From: Calditrichota bacterium
Lineage (GTDB): Bacteria; Calditrichota; Calditrichia; RBG-13-44-9; J042
Direction: 5' to 3'
Assembly (NCBI GenBank): GCA_003696445.1
Contig: RFHE01000269.1
Location: 1-39,782 of the forward strand
Length of the DNA: 39,782 nt
Shown here: positions 16,600 to 25,939 of the stretch, in pieces
Position numbering within the stretch: position 1 is the first letter of the stretch
How the letters are laid out: the number at the start of each line of letters is the position of its first letter
Made by a program: the position numbers and the translations under genes
The notes under the pieces: model-generated
Databases searched by the model: none
What the model was told of the DNA's origin: nothing
What the model saw: the letters and a program-made list of their open reading frames with translations, nothing else

Positions 16600-17334
16600 A
16601 TGGCGGGCAAAAAGAAGAAAGTTGAGGAAAGCAAAGGGGGTGCCCCGGAGTGGATGGTAACCTTTGGTGATTTGATGTCCCTTTTGCTGACCTTTTTTGT
16701 ATTGCTGGTCTCTTTTTCTTCCATTCAACAGGTGAAATTTCAAAAAGCCCTGGGCAGCTTGCATGGCGCACTGGGTTTGTTGCCTTATCAGGAATCGGTC
16801 GTTTTTCAAAATGAGCCCCTGATACCCCAACTTTCCGATTACCAGAACAAACGATTGCGAACTCTGGCTATGGAGTTAAAGCGAATGGTTCGAGAAGGGG
16901 GTTTGGAAAAGCAAATCAGCACAGAAATGATGGACGATGGGATTCTTGTCAGAATCGATTCGCCGGTTTTGTTTGCCCTTGGCGACGACCGATTAAAGCC
17001 AAATGCGCTGCCCATTTTGAAAAAAATTGCAGAGTCCAATGCCGATTTAAGCACGATGCTTCGCATCGAAGGCCACACGGACGACTTACCCATTCACACA
17101 AACCGCTTTCCATCCAATTGGGAGCTGTCCACGGCTCGGGCCTTGAGTGTATTGCGTTATTTTGTGGAACAAGGCATTTCACCGGACCGTCTGGCGGCTG
17201 TGGGATACGGGGAATATCATCCACTGGTACCCAATACCTCTCCGGAAAATCGTGCCAAGAATCGACGCGTAGAAATCTACATCCTGAGCGAATCGCTTGA
17301 CCGCAACCTCATGGACGATGCTAATCAATCATAA
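16600..17334 (+). CDS. motB: Flagellar motor stator protein MotB (OmpA-type domain)
   Basis: The product is 244 residues from ATG 16600. GAGG at 16588-16591 is 8 bases before it, and an in-frame upstream extension to 16534 is not MotB-like. The basic N-terminus is followed by one transmembrane helix in which WMVTFGDLMSLLLTFFVLL carries the proton-binding Asp (D24). The C-terminal OmpA/MotB peptidoglycan-binding domain spans about 130-235, with LRIEGHTDDLPI, then SNWELSTARALSVLRYF, VGYGEYHPL and NRAKNRRVEIYI. MotB anchors the MotA ring to the cell wall and forms the ion path. fliL follows after 11 bases, so motB probably leads the motB-fliL-fliM operon from its own promoter. Confidence 0.95.
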   Translation: MAGKKKKVEESKGGAPEWMVTFGDLMSLLLTFFVLLVSFSSIQQVKFQKALGSLHGALGLLPYQESVVFQNEPLIPQLSDYQNKRLRTLAMELKRMVREGGLEKQISTEMMDDGILVRIDSPVLFALGDDRLKPNALPILKKIAESNADLSTMLRIEGHTDDLPIHTNRFPSNWELSTARALSVLRYFVEQGISPDRLAAVGYGEYHPLVPNTSPENRAKNRRVEIYILSESLDRNLMDDANQS

Positions 17335-17345
17335 GGAGTGTGCTT

Positions 17346-17891
17346 ATGGCCGAAAAAGAACGGAACAAGGCGGGTGCCGACCAGCCGGCTGAAGAGACAG
17401 CCAAAAGGAAAGGGCGATTGCTGAAATTTGGGGTACCGGTTTTACTTATTCAAGTGATAGTGGCTTACTTTCTGGCCTCTTCGATTATCGTGCCCTCCCT
17501 GGTTAAAAAAGCCACCGCAGAAGACACCGACGAGGCCAAAGCCAAGGCCGTGGCCGACAAGGAGGAAGAGGCATCCAGCGAACAGGATTTTGGTGCCGTT
17601 TACAAACTGGAGGACATCATCGTCAATCCGGCCCAGAGCCGGGGAGCCCAATTTGTGCTGGTAAATCTGGCCTTCGAAGTAGCCAAGGATGACGAAGTTA
17701 AGGAATTGGAAAAGCGAGAAGTGCAATTGCGGGATATCATCATTCGCCTGATCAGTTCCCGTACCATCGATCAATTGGACGACGCCAGCGATAAGGATAG
17801 TTTACGGGTAGCAATCGCCGCCCAGGTTGAGTCCGCCGTTCCCAAGCTTCACCTTAGAAATGTGTATTTCTCCAACTACATCATTCAGTAA
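17346..17891 (+). CDS. fliL: Flagellar basal body-associated protein FliL
   Basis: The product has 181 residues: a charged cytoplasmic N-terminus, one transmembrane helix at about 28-50 (FGVPVLLIQVIVAYFLASSI), a charged linker and the FliL stomatin-like domain (YKLEDIIVNPAQSRGAQFVL, then VQLRDIIIRLISSRTIDQLD). FliL rings surround the stator and raise torque in several species. AGGAG (17334-17338) is 7 bases before ATG 17346; the in-frame GTG at 17340 is too close to that site to be used. It lies between motB and fliM, the usual order. Confidence 0.93.
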   Translation: MAEKERNKAGADQPAEETAKRKGRLLKFGVPVLLIQVIVAYFLASSIIVPSLVKKATAEDTDEAKAKAVADKEEEASSEQDFGAVYKLEDIIVNPAQSRGAQFVLVNLAFEVAKDDEVKELEKREVQLRDIIIRLISSRTIDQLDDASDKDSLRVAIAAQVESAVPKLHLRNVYFSNYIIQ

Positions 17892-17913
17892 TTGAGCAAC
17901 CATTGGAGGAGTC

Positions 17914-18900
17914 GTGGCCGAGGTTTTATCCCAGCAGGAAATCGATCGTTTGTTGGCCGGAGTCAACTCGGGCGAGGTAAAGGAAGCCGAGCTGGGTGAG
18001 CTGTTGAAGAAAAAGGAGGTCTATGAGTACGACTTCCGAAAACCCACTCGCATCTCCAAAGACCAGATTAAGACGCTCCGCAACCTGCACGAAAATTTTG
18101 CCGAGTTGTACGGTTTTCACCTGGCCTCGCGGCTGCAAACCATGGTTTCAATCGAGCTGGTGGCTGTGGACCAGCTTCGCTATTCGGAGTATGTGCTTTC
18201 TATTACCAACCCCTGTTGTGTGTACATTTTCGATGTTGGCCAGACCAACAGTCGCGCGGTTTTGGAGCTCACCACCGATCTGGTATTCATGATTGTAGAG
18301 CGTTTGTTGGGCGGGATCGGATCGCCTCCCAAGGCTCCGCGAGCCATCACCCAGATCGAACAACGCATTATCCAGCCCCTGGTGTTGCAAGCCCTGAATA
18401 ACCTGTCCACTGCCTGGCGGCCGGTCTATGAGTTGGAGTTTCCTCTCTGTGGTTTTGAGACCAATGCCGATTTTGTTCAGATTGCCCCGGCCGGTGAGAT
18501 TGTGTTGGTTTTTTCGTTTGAGGTCAAAATTGGCGATGAATCGTTTTTGATGAATCTTTGTTATCCCACCTTTGCTCTGGAAGAGATTAACGCTCAGGTC
18601 AATCTGATGCGCTCGTTGTCCAGAGCTACCGGCAAAAATCGAGAGATTGCCTACCGGGCTCTTTCTGAGAATCTCTTGAAAACCTGCATCGAAGTGCGGA
18701 CCCTCATTGGGACAACTTCCATCCGCCTGAAAGAATTGCTGGATCTGGAAGTGGGCGACATTATCTGCCTGGATACCCACGTGGACGAGTCTGTACCCAT
18801 CTACCTGAACGATAAACTCAAATTTTATGGCAAACCTGGGGTGGTGGATGGTGTGGTATCGGTAAAAATAGTGCGGGAAGCCAGCGAAGACCATGAATAG
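17914..18900 (+). CDS. fliM: Flagellar motor switch protein FliM
   Basis: The product has 328 residues. The N-terminal LSQQEIDRLLAGV (5-17) is the phospho-CheY binding peptide, so motor switching by CheY is expected even though no che gene is in the window. The middle CheC-like domain (about 45-230) includes the fliM core DFRKPTRISKDQIKTLRNLH. The SpoA domain (about 250-325) ends in the FliN-binding surface (KLKFYGKPGVVDGVVSVKI). FliM forms the C-ring with FliG and FliN. GTG start; GGAGG (17905-17909) lies only 4 bases upstream, closer than usual, but no other start fits. Confidence 0.96.
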   Translation: MAEVLSQQEIDRLLAGVNSGEVKEAELGELLKKKEVYEYDFRKPTRISKDQIKTLRNLHENFAELYGFHLASRLQTMVSIELVAVDQLRYSEYVLSITNPCCVYIFDVGQTNSRAVLELTTDLVFMIVERLLGGIGSPPKAPRAITQIEQRIIQPLVLQALNNLSTAWRPVYELEFPLCGFETNADFVQIAPAGEIVLVFSFEVKIGDESFLMNLCYPTFALEEINAQVNLMRSLSRATGKNREIAYRALSENLLKTCIEVRTLIGTTSIRLKELLDLEVGDIICLDTHVDESVPIYLNDKLKFYGKPGVVDGVVSVKIVREASEDHE

Positions 18901-18918
18901 ATAGTAAGGGAGAGACCC

Positions 18919-19308
18919 ATGGCGGAAGAAAAGAAACCAACGCAGGAAGCTCAAAGCGACGAGTCTGGTGCCCAGGAACAGCCGGAGGTTCAGAAGGCTG
19001 AGTTTGAGCAACTGGAAGGCCAGTCCAGGAATGGCCAGGCCACACGAAAAATTGAAATGCTTTACGACATCGTCTTGCCGGTTGCCATTGAGTTGGGCCG
19101 TACAAAAATGTACGTGAAGGAAATTTTGGAGCTGGAACGCGGCTCCATCATCGAGCTGGACAAAATGGCCGGGGAACCGGTAGATCTGTACATCAACAAC
19201 AAGAAGATGGCCGAAGGGGAAGTGGTGGTCGTGGATAAACATTTCGGGATCCGTATAACCAGCCTCGTTAATCCGGTTGATCGAATTAAAGGATTGGGAG
19301 GCGAATAA
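18919..19308 (+). CDS. fliN: Flagellar motor switch protein FliN
   Basis: The product has 129 residues. The first 45 residues are acidic and Gln-rich, and the rest is a SpoA domain: LYDIVLPVAIELGRTKMYVK, ILELERGSIIELDKMAGEPV, and YINNKKMAEGEVVVVDKHFG, ending RITSLVNP. This is the classic FliN/YscQ C-terminal pattern. FliN makes up the bottom of the C-ring and docks the FliH-FliI export ATPase. It sits between fliM and fliO; the next start codon directly follows its stop. AGGGAGAG precedes the ATG. Confidence 0.96.
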   Translation: MAEEKKPTQEAQSDESGAQEQPEVQKAEFEQLEGQSRNGQATRKIEMLYDIVLPVAIELGRTKMYVKEILELERGSIIELDKMAGEPVDLYINNKKMAEGEVVVVDKHFGIRITSLVNPVDRIKGLGGE

Positions 19309-19764
19309 GTGAAACGCGGCTTTCCGGCAGCCGGGGTGCTTTTTTCGTCTATTTGCTACTGGCAAAGCTTGTGGGGTGGGCAGCCGGAGCCACCGGCCCA
19401 GCCGTTGAATTTGGGATGGGCAGTGGCAAAGATGGTGATTGTGCTGGTTTTCATTATCGGGCTGATTTTTTTGACTGTGTTTTTTTTAAAACGGCTGGGG
19501 TTGAACCGAGGCCTTACCGGGCAGGGGAACTGGTTTCGGATGCTGGGCAAGATCAGCCTTCAACCCAAACAAGCCATTGCACTGGTTCAGGTACTGGATC
19601 GAATCGTACTGCTGGGCATTACCGAGCAATCCATTCGGACGCTGGCCGAGTTTCCCAACGACCCGGCCATTCAACAGAAGCTGAGCGCCATGGAAAACAG
19701 CACGGCGCAGACCACCGATGCAAGCAGTTTCTGGAAACTATTGAAGTCGCGCACTGAATCGTAA
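19309..19764 (+). CDS. fliO: Flagellar biosynthesis protein FliO
   Basis: The product has 151 residues and starts at GTG 19309, immediately after the fliN stop. The N-terminal stretch (1-25) looks like a cleavable or anchor segment. The main transmembrane helix is about 42-63 ([20 protein letters not shown]). The conserved cytoplasmic FliO core is [20 protein letters not shown] followed by [17 protein letters not shown]. FliO helps FliP oligomers assemble the export gate and is the most variable of the gate genes. GGGAGG, 7 bases upstream, sits inside the fliN end. Confidence 0.9.
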   Translation: MKRGFPAAGVLFSSICYWQSLWGGQPEPPAQPLNLGWAVAKMVIVLVFIIGLIFLTVFFLKRLGLNRGLTGQGNWFRMLGKISLQPKQAIALVQVLDRIVLLGITEQSIRTLAEFPNDPAIQQKLSAMENSTAQTTDASSFWKLLKSRTES

Positions 19765-19778
19765 CCTAAACCGAACTT

Positions 19779-19810
19779 GGAGGGCAGGCAACCGCCTGTA
19801 TTTCAGGATG
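19779..19810 (+). promoter_or_regulatory. Hairpin-separated Shine-Dalgarno of fliP
   Basis: GGAGG (19779-19783) lies 24 bases from ATG 19808, too far for normal use. Between them CAGGC (19785-19789) and GCCTG (19794-19798) form a 5-bp hairpin with a 4-base loop. Folding it would leave an effective spacing of about 10 bases. No other good site is seen. Confidence 0.5.
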
Positions 19811-20578
19811 GGCAGGCATTTTCTGGCAGTGGTGGCCTTTATTGTAATCCTGATGGGAATGGAATCCCACGCACACGCACAGCCAGGAAGTGCGCCCTCG
19901 CCCGTGGTGCTGCCAAAGGTTACCGTCGGTGTCGATACCGCTCAGAATCCGCAGGACTTTGCTGTGACCCTGCAGATTATTTTCCTGATGACGGTATTGA
20001 CACTGGCGCCTGCCATCCTGGTATTGCTTACCTCCTTTACCCGGATCGTCATTGTCTTTCATTTTATTCGCCAGGCCCTGGGCACTCAGCAAATCCCGCC
20101 CAATCAGGTGCTCATCGGGCTGGCCCTGTTTCTGACCTTTTTTATTATGGGGCCCACCTGGAATGCGGTGAACGCCCAGGCGTTGCAGCCCTATTTAAAG
20201 GGAGAGATTACCCAACAGGAAGCTTTCGAGGCAGCCAAGAAGCCGGTTCGAGCATTTCTGTTCCGCCACACGCGGGAAAAGGACCTGGCCCTTTTTGTCA
20301 GTCTTCGCGAGGGGGAAAAGCCCACCGGCCCGGAAGACGTGGATACCCTGACGCTGATCCCGGCATTCGCCATCAGTGAACTGCGGTTGGCCTTTCAAAT
20401 CGGATTTATTCTCTACATCCCCTTTCTCATTATCGATATGGTGGTGGCCAGTGTCCTGATGAGCATGGGGATGTTGATGCTGCCGCCTATGATGATCTCT
20501 CTACCCTTTAAAGTGCTTTTGTTCGTCCTGGTGGATGGATGGTATCTGCTGGTGAGTTCACTGGTTCACAGCTTTTAA
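19808..20578 (+). CDS. fliP: Flagellar export gate protein FliP
   Basis: The product has 256 residues. The N-terminal signal peptide (about 1-25, ending near SHAHAQ) is typical of FliP. The conserved core follows: [20 protein letters not shown], the [20 protein letters not shown] turn, and [20 protein letters not shown]. The C-terminus holds [20 protein letters not shown], the FliP signature. FliP pentamers with FliQ and FliR form the helical export gate in the inner membrane. No in-frame standard start precedes ATG 19808. The Shine-Dalgarno arrangement is unusual and is listed separately. Confidence 0.97.
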   Translation: MGRHFLAVVAFIVILMGMESHAHAQPGSAPSPVVLPKVTVGVDTAQNPQDFAVTLQIIFLMTVLTLAPAILVLLTSFTRIVIVFHFIRQALGTQQIPPNQVLIGLALFLTFFIMGPTWNAVNAQALQPYLKGEITQQEAFEAAKKPVRAFLFRHTREKDLALFVSLREGEKPTGPEDVDTLTLIPAFAISELRLAFQIGFILYIPFLIIDMVVASVLMSMGMLMLPPMMISLPFKVLLFVLVDGWYLLVSSLVHSF

Positions 20579-20594
20579 TGCGGAGCGGTAAAAC

Positions 20595-20864
20595 ATGACC
20601 GAACAGTTTGTTATCAAATTCGTTTCCGATGCCATTTACACGGTGATTCTGCTGGCCGGCCCGGTGCTGCTGGTGACGTTGGTGGTTGGCTTGCTGGTGG
20701 GCGTCTTTCAGGCTGTAACCTCCATTAACGAGATGACCTTGACTTTTATTCCCAAACTCATTGCGGTGATTCTGGTTTTGCTGGTGCTATTTCCCTGGAT
20801 GTTGCGGCTGATGCTGGAGTACACCGTGTCCATTTTTAACCTGATACCCATGATGGCCAAGTAA
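20595..20864 (+). CDS. fliQ: Flagellar export gate protein FliQ
   Basis: The product has 89 residues and two transmembrane helices (about 12-38 and 52-75). The conserved FliQ/SpaQ core is LLVGVFQAVTSINEMTLTFI followed by PKLIAV. Four FliQ copies pack around the FliP-FliR core of the export gate. It lies 16 bases after fliP and one base before fliR. Confidence 0.96.
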   Translation: MTEQFVIKFVSDAIYTVILLAGPVLLVTLVVGLLVGVFQAVTSINEMTLTFIPKLIAVILVLLVLFPWMLRLMLEYTVSIFNLIPMMAK

Positions 20865-20865
20865 A

Positions 20866-21633
20866 ATGACGGTAACCGAACACCAGATTCTGGTTTTCTT
20901 TCTCATCTGGGTGCGGGTGAGCGCCCTGTTTCTCAGCGCGCCGGTGTTTGGCACCCGCGGTATTCCCCTGCTGTGGAAGATCGGCTTCAGCGGACTGGTG
21001 GGACTTTTGCTTTACCCGGTGGTGGAGCCCACCGTGCCGGATATCGCGCTGGAGTGGTGGACGGTGGCTGTGCTGGTGGGCCGGGAAATTCTGGCTGGGG
21101 TCAGCATAGGGCTGGTGCTTATGCTGCTGTTTGCCGCCGTGGTCCTGGCCGGGGAGTACATCGGCATGGACATGGGATTTTCCATGGTTCAAGAATTCGA
21201 TCCGTCCTTTCAGAGCAATATTTCCATTTTAGGCCGATTCAACAATATTTTGGCCATGCTGGTATTTCTGCTGCTGGACGGCCACCACCTGCTGTTGCAG
21301 GCTATGGCGCTCAGCTACCGCACCGTTCCCATCGGTACCTGGTCGCTCTCTCAGCCGGCCATTCATCGGATCATGGCCATATCGGGAAAAATTTTTGCCA
21401 TCGGCCTGCAAATTGCAGCCCCAGCGGTGGTTACCCTGTTCTTAACCAGCGTTGCCATGGGCATTATTGCCCGCGCGGTTCCACAGATGAACATCTTTTT
21501 CGTCGGTTTTCCCCTGCGCATTTTCGCCGGCCTGGCCTCGTTGATGCTGGGATTGCCCCTGTTTCTTTATGTGTTCAAGCGTTTGCTGGAAGTGTTCCAG
21601 AGCGACGTGCTGTACCTGTTGAGGGTAATGTAA
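20866..21633 (+). CDS. fliR: Flagellar export gate protein FliR
   Basis: The product has 255 residues and six predicted membrane segments. It begins with FLIWVRVSALFLSAPVFGTR, the FliR/SpaR pattern, and carries AGVSIGLVLMLLFAAVVLAG and GEYIGMDMGFSMVQEFDP in the middle. A single FliR completes the FliP5-FliQ4-FliR1 gate and contacts FlhB. The start is one base after the fliQ stop, with no separate Shine-Dalgarno, so coupling is likely. flhB begins at the very next base. Confidence 0.96.
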   Translation: MTVTEHQILVFFLIWVRVSALFLSAPVFGTRGIPLLWKIGFSGLVGLLLYPVVEPTVPDIALEWWTVAVLVGREILAGVSIGLVLMLLFAAVVLAGEYIGMDMGFSMVQEFDPSFQSNISILGRFNNILAMLVFLLLDGHHLLLQAMALSYRTVPIGTWSLSQPAIHRIMAISGKIFAIGLQIAAPAVVTLFLTSVAMGIIARAVPQMNIFFVGFPLRIFAGLASLMLGLPLFLYVFKRLLEVFQSDVLYLLRVM

Positions 21634-22698
21634 ATGGCGGATAGTACAGAAAGAACTGAACAACCAACCCCAAAGCGGCTGGAAGAGGCCCGCCAGAAGG
21701 GCAATGTGGCCAAGAGTGTGGAAGTGAATGCTGCGGTTTCCCTGCTGCTGGGGCTCACATTGCTGTATTTCATGAGCGGTATGTTTTTAAAACAGTTTCT
21801 GTTGATCATGCGCACCATCTTTTCCGGCGGGTATCTCACACCGCTCAGCCCGGATAACCTGCGCCACTATGTTCTGCTGGGTTTAGAGCGTTTTGGTCCG
21901 GCCCTGCTCATTTTTCTGGCCGGCATCATGCTGGTGGGCTTGGGCATCAGTGTGCTGCAGGTAGGCTTTTTATTCACCTGGGAACCCCTGCAGCCGAAGC
22001 TGGAAAAGATTAACCCGGCCAAGGGGTTCAAGAAAATTCTGTTTTCCAGGCGCTCCCTGGAAGAATTGGTGAAAAACCTCTTAAAACTGGCCGTGGTATT
22101 GCTCATCGGTTATCTGTCCTTCCGTTCGCTGGAGGACCAGCTGATACCCTTAATGGATCAGGGGGTGGCCCAGATTGGCCAGTTTATGGCCCGGGCAGCC
22201 ATGAGCATCAGCCTGAAAATTGCCGGCGTCTTCCTGTTGATTGCGGCGGCCGATTATGCGTTTCAGAAGTACGAGCACCTTCAAAACCTGAAAATGACCC
22301 GCCAGGAAGTCAAGGATGAGGCCAAGCAGCAGGAAGGGGATCCACAAATTCGCTCCAAGATCCGCGCGCGCCAAATGCAGATGGTGCGCCAGCGCATGAT
22401 GCAGCAGGTGCCCGAAGCAGATGTGGTGATTACCAACCCCACCCACTATGCAGTGGCCCTCAAATACGAGCCGCAGCAGATGGAAGCGCCCAGGGTGGTG
22501 GCTAAGGGCAAGAATTTTATTGCGCTTAAGATTCGTGAGATTGCCGAAGCGCATCAGGTGCCGATCGTTGAGGATCCACCGCTGGCCCGCGCCCTTTATC
22601 AGGCCGTGGAGGTGGACCAGACCATTCCGGCCAAATTCTTCCAGGCGGTGGCCGAGGTGCTGGCTTACGTTTACAAACTGAAAAACAAACGGCTGTAA
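21634..22698 (+). CDS. flhB: Flagellar export switch protein FlhB
   Basis: The product has 354 residues. The N-terminus STERTEQPTPKRLEEARQKG is the family signature, and four membrane helices follow (about 30-50, 87-112, 142-163, 190-210). The cytoplasmic domain contains the self-cleaving NPTH motif at 268-271 (VVITNPTHYAVALKYEP). Cleavage between Asn and Pro, triggered with FliK, switches export from rod/hook to filament proteins. Two FliK-like proteins are encoded in this cluster, which makes FlhB their expected partner. It starts directly after the fliR stop. Confidence 0.97.
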   Translation: MADSTERTEQPTPKRLEEARQKGNVAKSVEVNAAVSLLLGLTLLYFMSGMFLKQFLLIMRTIFSGGYLTPLSPDNLRHYVLLGLERFGPALLIFLAGIMLVGLGISVLQVGFLFTWEPLQPKLEKINPAKGFKKILFSRRSLEELVKNLLKLAVVLLIGYLSFRSLEDQLIPLMDQGVAQIGQFMARAAMSISLKIAGVFLLIAAADYAFQKYEHLQNLKMTRQEVKDEAKQQEGDPQIRSKIRARQMQMVRQRMMQQVPEADVVITNPTHYAVALKYEPQQMEAPRVVAKGKNFIALKIREIAEAHQVPIVEDPPLARALYQAVEVDQTIPAKFFQAVAEVLAYVYKLKNKRL

Positions 22699-22704
22699 TT
22701 CCCA

Positions 22705-24750
22705 ATGATTAAACGCAACAGCGACATTGTTCTGGCTGTGGGGGTCATTGTCATCTTGCTGCTGATGATTGTACCCATGCCCCCGGCCGTTTTGGATGTG
22801 CTGCTGGCTCTGAATATTTCCGTAGCGCTGGTGCTGTTGCTGGTTTCCATTTACTTGGTCAATCCCCTGGAGCTGTCGGTCTTCCCCAGCCTGCTGCTTA
22901 TTCTCACCCTGTTCCGCCTGGCCCTGAATATTGCCTCCACCCGGTTGATCCTGGGCGAAGCCTACGCCGGGGAGATTATCCGTTCCTTCGGCAGTTTTGT
23001 GGTGAAGGGCAATTATGTGGTGGGATTCATCATCTTTCTGATTCTGGTCATCATCCAGTTTGTGGTGATTGTAAAGGGAGCCGGACGCATTGCGGAAGTG
23101 GCTGCCCGCTTTACCCTGGATGCCATGCCCGGCAAGCAGATGAGCATCGATGCGGATCTGAACGCCGGGATAATTACTGAGGAGGAAGCCAAAGCCAGGC
23201 GCCAGCAGATTGCCCGCGAGGCGGACTTTTACGGTGCCATGGATGGTGCCAGCAAATTTGTCAAGGGCGATGCCATCGCCGGCCTCATTATTACTTCCAT
23301 TAACATTGTGGGCGGTTTAATCATCGGCATGGTTCAGATGGGCATGCCCTTAACCCAGGCCCTGCAAACCTACTCGCTGCTGACCATCGGCGACGGGCTG
23401 GTATCGCAGATCCCGGCTTTGCTGGTCAGCACTTCGGCCGGTATGGTGGTTACCCGGGCGGCCAGCGAGGACAACCTGGGCATCGATTTGAGTGAACAGC
23501 TCTTCGGCAAACCAAAAGCGCTTTACGTTGCTGCCGGAACGCTCACATTGTTCGGCTTTACCCCCGGCCTGCCGACCATTCCGTTTTTGATTTTGGCGGC
23601 CGTAGTGGGGACAATCGCCCGTACCGTTCAGCAGCGCGTACAGAGCGAGGAAGAGTTGGATGCTGGCGAGGAAGAGGCCCAGCTGCCGGCGAGCACCGAA
23701 CCGATCGAAGCCTACCTACAAGTCGATCCGCTGGAGCTTGAAATTGGCTACAATCTAATTCCCCTGGTCGATGCCGAACAGGGCGGCGATCTATTTGATC
23801 GCATCACTTCCATGCGCAAACAACTGGCCGTGGAAATCGGCATCATTGTGCCCCCCATTCGCGTGCGGGATAACCTCCAACTTTCGCCAAACGAATATGT
23901 AATCAAGATTCGAGGCAACGAAGTGGCCCGCAACGAACTGTTTGTTGGACAGTTGCTGGCCATGAATCCCGGTCATGTGGAAGAGGCCATCGAAGGCATC
24001 GAAGTGGTGGAGCCTGCCTTCGGGTTGCCCGCCGTGTGGATTTCCCCCGCCCAGCAGCAGGAGGCCGAACTGGCCGGCTACACGGTAGTGGAGCCATCGG
24101 CCGTGCTTGCCACACACTTGATGGAGGTCATCCGCAAGCATGCCGATAAATTGCTCGGCCGCCAGGAAGTCAACAAGCTCATCGAAAACCTAAAGAAGGA
24201 ATATCCAGCCGTCGTCGAAGAGCTGATTCCCGATCAGCTCAATCTGGGCGCCGTGCAAAAGGTGCTCCAGAACCTGCTGCGGGAAAACATCCCCATTCGG
24301 GACCTGGTAACCATTCTGGAAACCCTTGCCGATTATGCCAGCCTGACCAAAAATGTGGACGTACTCACCGAATATGTACGCTTTGCCCTGGCCGATACCA
24401 TCGCCAAACAATATCAGGACGAAAATGGGGTAATCCACGCCATTACCCTGGATGCCCAGATCGAGCAGTTGATTACCAATTCTGTCCAGAAACAAAAACA
24501 GGCCAGCAGTACCCTTGGATTGCCCCCGGCCGTTGTTCAGCAAATTCATCGCAGTGTGGCGCAATGTGTAGAGGTGGCCCTAAGCCATGGATACCAGCCG
24601 GTAATAGTCTGTTCGCCCACCATCCGGGCCTATTTCCGCAAGCTGATTGAGTCCGCTCTGCCCGATGTAGCGGTGATCTCCTTTGGCGAGTTGCCCAACG
24701 AAGTTCGCATTGAATCCATCGCAAAAGTGAGGATTGGCAATGAAAATTAA
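22705..24750 (+). CDS. flhA: Flagellar export protein FlhA
   Basis: The product has 681 residues. About eight membrane helices lie in the first 320 residues. The FHIPEP signature region (about 134-190) includes RFTLDAMPGKQMSIDADLNA and EADFYGAMDGASKFVKGDAI. The cytoplasmic domain (about 350-681) forms the nonameric ring that receives export substrates and chaperones (for example SPNEYVIKIRGNEVARNELF). FlhA couples proton flow to export. It overlaps flhF by 11 bases. Confidence 0.97.
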   Translation: MIKRNSDIVLAVGVIVILLLMIVPMPPAVLDVLLALNISVALVLLLVSIYLVNPLELSVFPSLLLILTLFRLALNIASTRLILGEAYAGEIIRSFGSFVVKGNYVVGFIIFLILVIIQFVVIVKGAGRIAEVAARFTLDAMPGKQMSIDADLNAGIITEEEAKARRQQIAREADFYGAMDGASKFVKGDAIAGLIITSINIVGGLIIGMVQMGMPLTQALQTYSLLTIGDGLVSQIPALLVSTSAGMVVTRAASEDNLGIDLSEQLFGKPKALYVAAGTLTLFGFTPGLPTIPFLILAAVVGTIARTVQQRVQSEEELDAGEEEAQLPASTEPIEAYLQVDPLELEIGYNLIPLVDAEQGGDLFDRITSMRKQLAVEIGIIVPPIRVRDNLQLSPNEYVIKIRGNEVARNELFVGQLLAMNPGHVEEAIEGIEVVEPAFGLPAVWISPAQQQEAELAGYTVVEPSAVLATHLMEVIRKHADKLLGRQEVNKLIENLKKEYPAVVEELIPDQLNLGAVQKVLQNLLRENIPIRDLVTILETLADYASLTKNVDVLTEYVRFALADTIAKQYQDENGVIHAITLDAQIEQLITNSVQKQKQASSTLGLPPAVVQQIHRSVAQCVEVALSHGYQPVIVCSPTIRAYFRKLIESALPDVAVISFGELPNEVRIESIAKVRIGNEN

Positions 24751-25939
24751 AAAGTTTACCGGGAAGTCGTTTCAAGAAGCCTTCGAGAGGATGCGTGAAG
24801 AACTGGGAGGTGAAGCGATCATTTTGAATTCGCGCAAGGTGAAACAAAACGGGCTGAATTTCATGGCCGGGCGGGAGCTGTACGAGATCACCGCCGCCAT
24901 CGATTCTGCCAATGGAACGACCCAACCTGCTGCGCCGGTTTACCGACGACCAAAACAGCTGGTTAATGAAGTGGGGAGTGCCCCAGTTCGTCACAATGGT
25001 AGCGGCAGGCAGGAAATGCCACCCGAACAAAAACTGGTTCTCCAACAATTGGGCGAGATCCGGGCTCTGAAAGACGATTTGCAGGACGTCAAAAAAGTGC
25101 TGGGCCAGGTGGCCGACTTTCTCAAATACAGCCGCATGCCGGCCCTTCCGGAAACTTTTAAAGCCCTCTTGAAAAAACTGGTGGACAACGAAGTCAACGA
25201 AGAACTGGCCACCGCTATTGTGCAAACCGTTTACGCCCGCATGGATGCCTCCAGCTTTAAGGATAGTGAGCGGGTTACCCGGGCGGTTTCCCAGCTAATA
25301 ACACGGATGTTAAAAACCGCACCACCCCTGGAGGTGGTAAAACGACGCCCCTACGTGGTGGCACTGGTTGGCCCGACCGGGGTAGGCAAAACCACCACTG
25401 TGGCGAAAATTGCCGCCAACCTCAAATTACATCACAACAAACGGGTGGCTCTGATTTCCGCCGATACGTACCGTATCGCCGCCATCGAGCAACTGCAAAC
25501 CTTTGCCAATATTGCCGGAATTTCCATGAGCGTGGCCTATAGCCCCCAGGACATGCGCGAAGCGATCAACAAATATCGAGATCGGGATTTGATTTTAATC
25601 GATACGGTAGGGCGCAGCCAGAAGCATGAGGCTCATTTGAACGACTTGCGCCAGTTTGTGGATGCTGCCAATCCAGACGAGGTGCATCTGGTGATGAATC
25701 TGACCGCCAGCCTGAAGACGCTGTTGGACGTGATTCGGCGCTTTTCGGTGATGCGCCCCAATCGGTTTCTGTTTACCAAGCTGGACGAAACCACCACCCC
25801 GGGCAACATGCTGAATGTGCTCTACAAGTATCAGACGCCGATTTCTTATGTAACCAATGGACAGACCGTACCCAACGACATTGCCAATGCTGAGGCCGAG
25901 GCGCTGGCGCAATTCATTTTGGATGGGGTAAATGATTAA
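24740..25939 (+). CDS. flhF: Flagellar placement GTPase FlhF
   Basis: The product is 399 residues from ATG 24740. GAGG (24729-24732) is 7 bases upstream; an in-frame TTG at 24734 is less likely. It opens with MKIKKFTGKSFQEAFERMRE, the FlhF B domain. A variable linker and the N domain of the SRP GTPase fold follow. The G domain begins near 208: VALVGPTGVGKTTTVAKIAA (P-loop), ISADTYRIAAIEQL, LILIDTVGRSQ (the usual DTAGR reads DTVGR) and FTKLDETTTPGN. FlhF marks the site where the flagellum is built, often a cell pole, and is antagonised by FlhG. It overlaps flhG by one base (TAATG). Confidence 0.95.
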   Translation: MKIKKFTGKSFQEAFERMREELGGEAIILNSRKVKQNGLNFMAGRELYEITAAIDSANGTTQPAAPVYRRPKQLVNEVGSAPVRHNGSGRQEMPPEQKLVLQQLGEIRALKDDLQDVKKVLGQVADFLKYSRMPALPETFKALLKKLVDNEVNEELATAIVQTVYARMDASSFKDSERVTRAVSQLITRMLKTAPPLEVVKRRPYVVALVGPTGVGKTTTVAKIAANLKLHHNKRVALISADTYRIAAIEQLQTFANIAGISMSVAYSPQDMREAINKYRDRDLILIDTVGRSQKHEAHLNDLRQFVDAANPDEVHLVMNLTASLKTLLDVIRRFSVMRPNRFLFTKLDETTTPGNMLNVLYKYQTPISYVTNGQTVPNDIANAEAEALAQFILDGVND

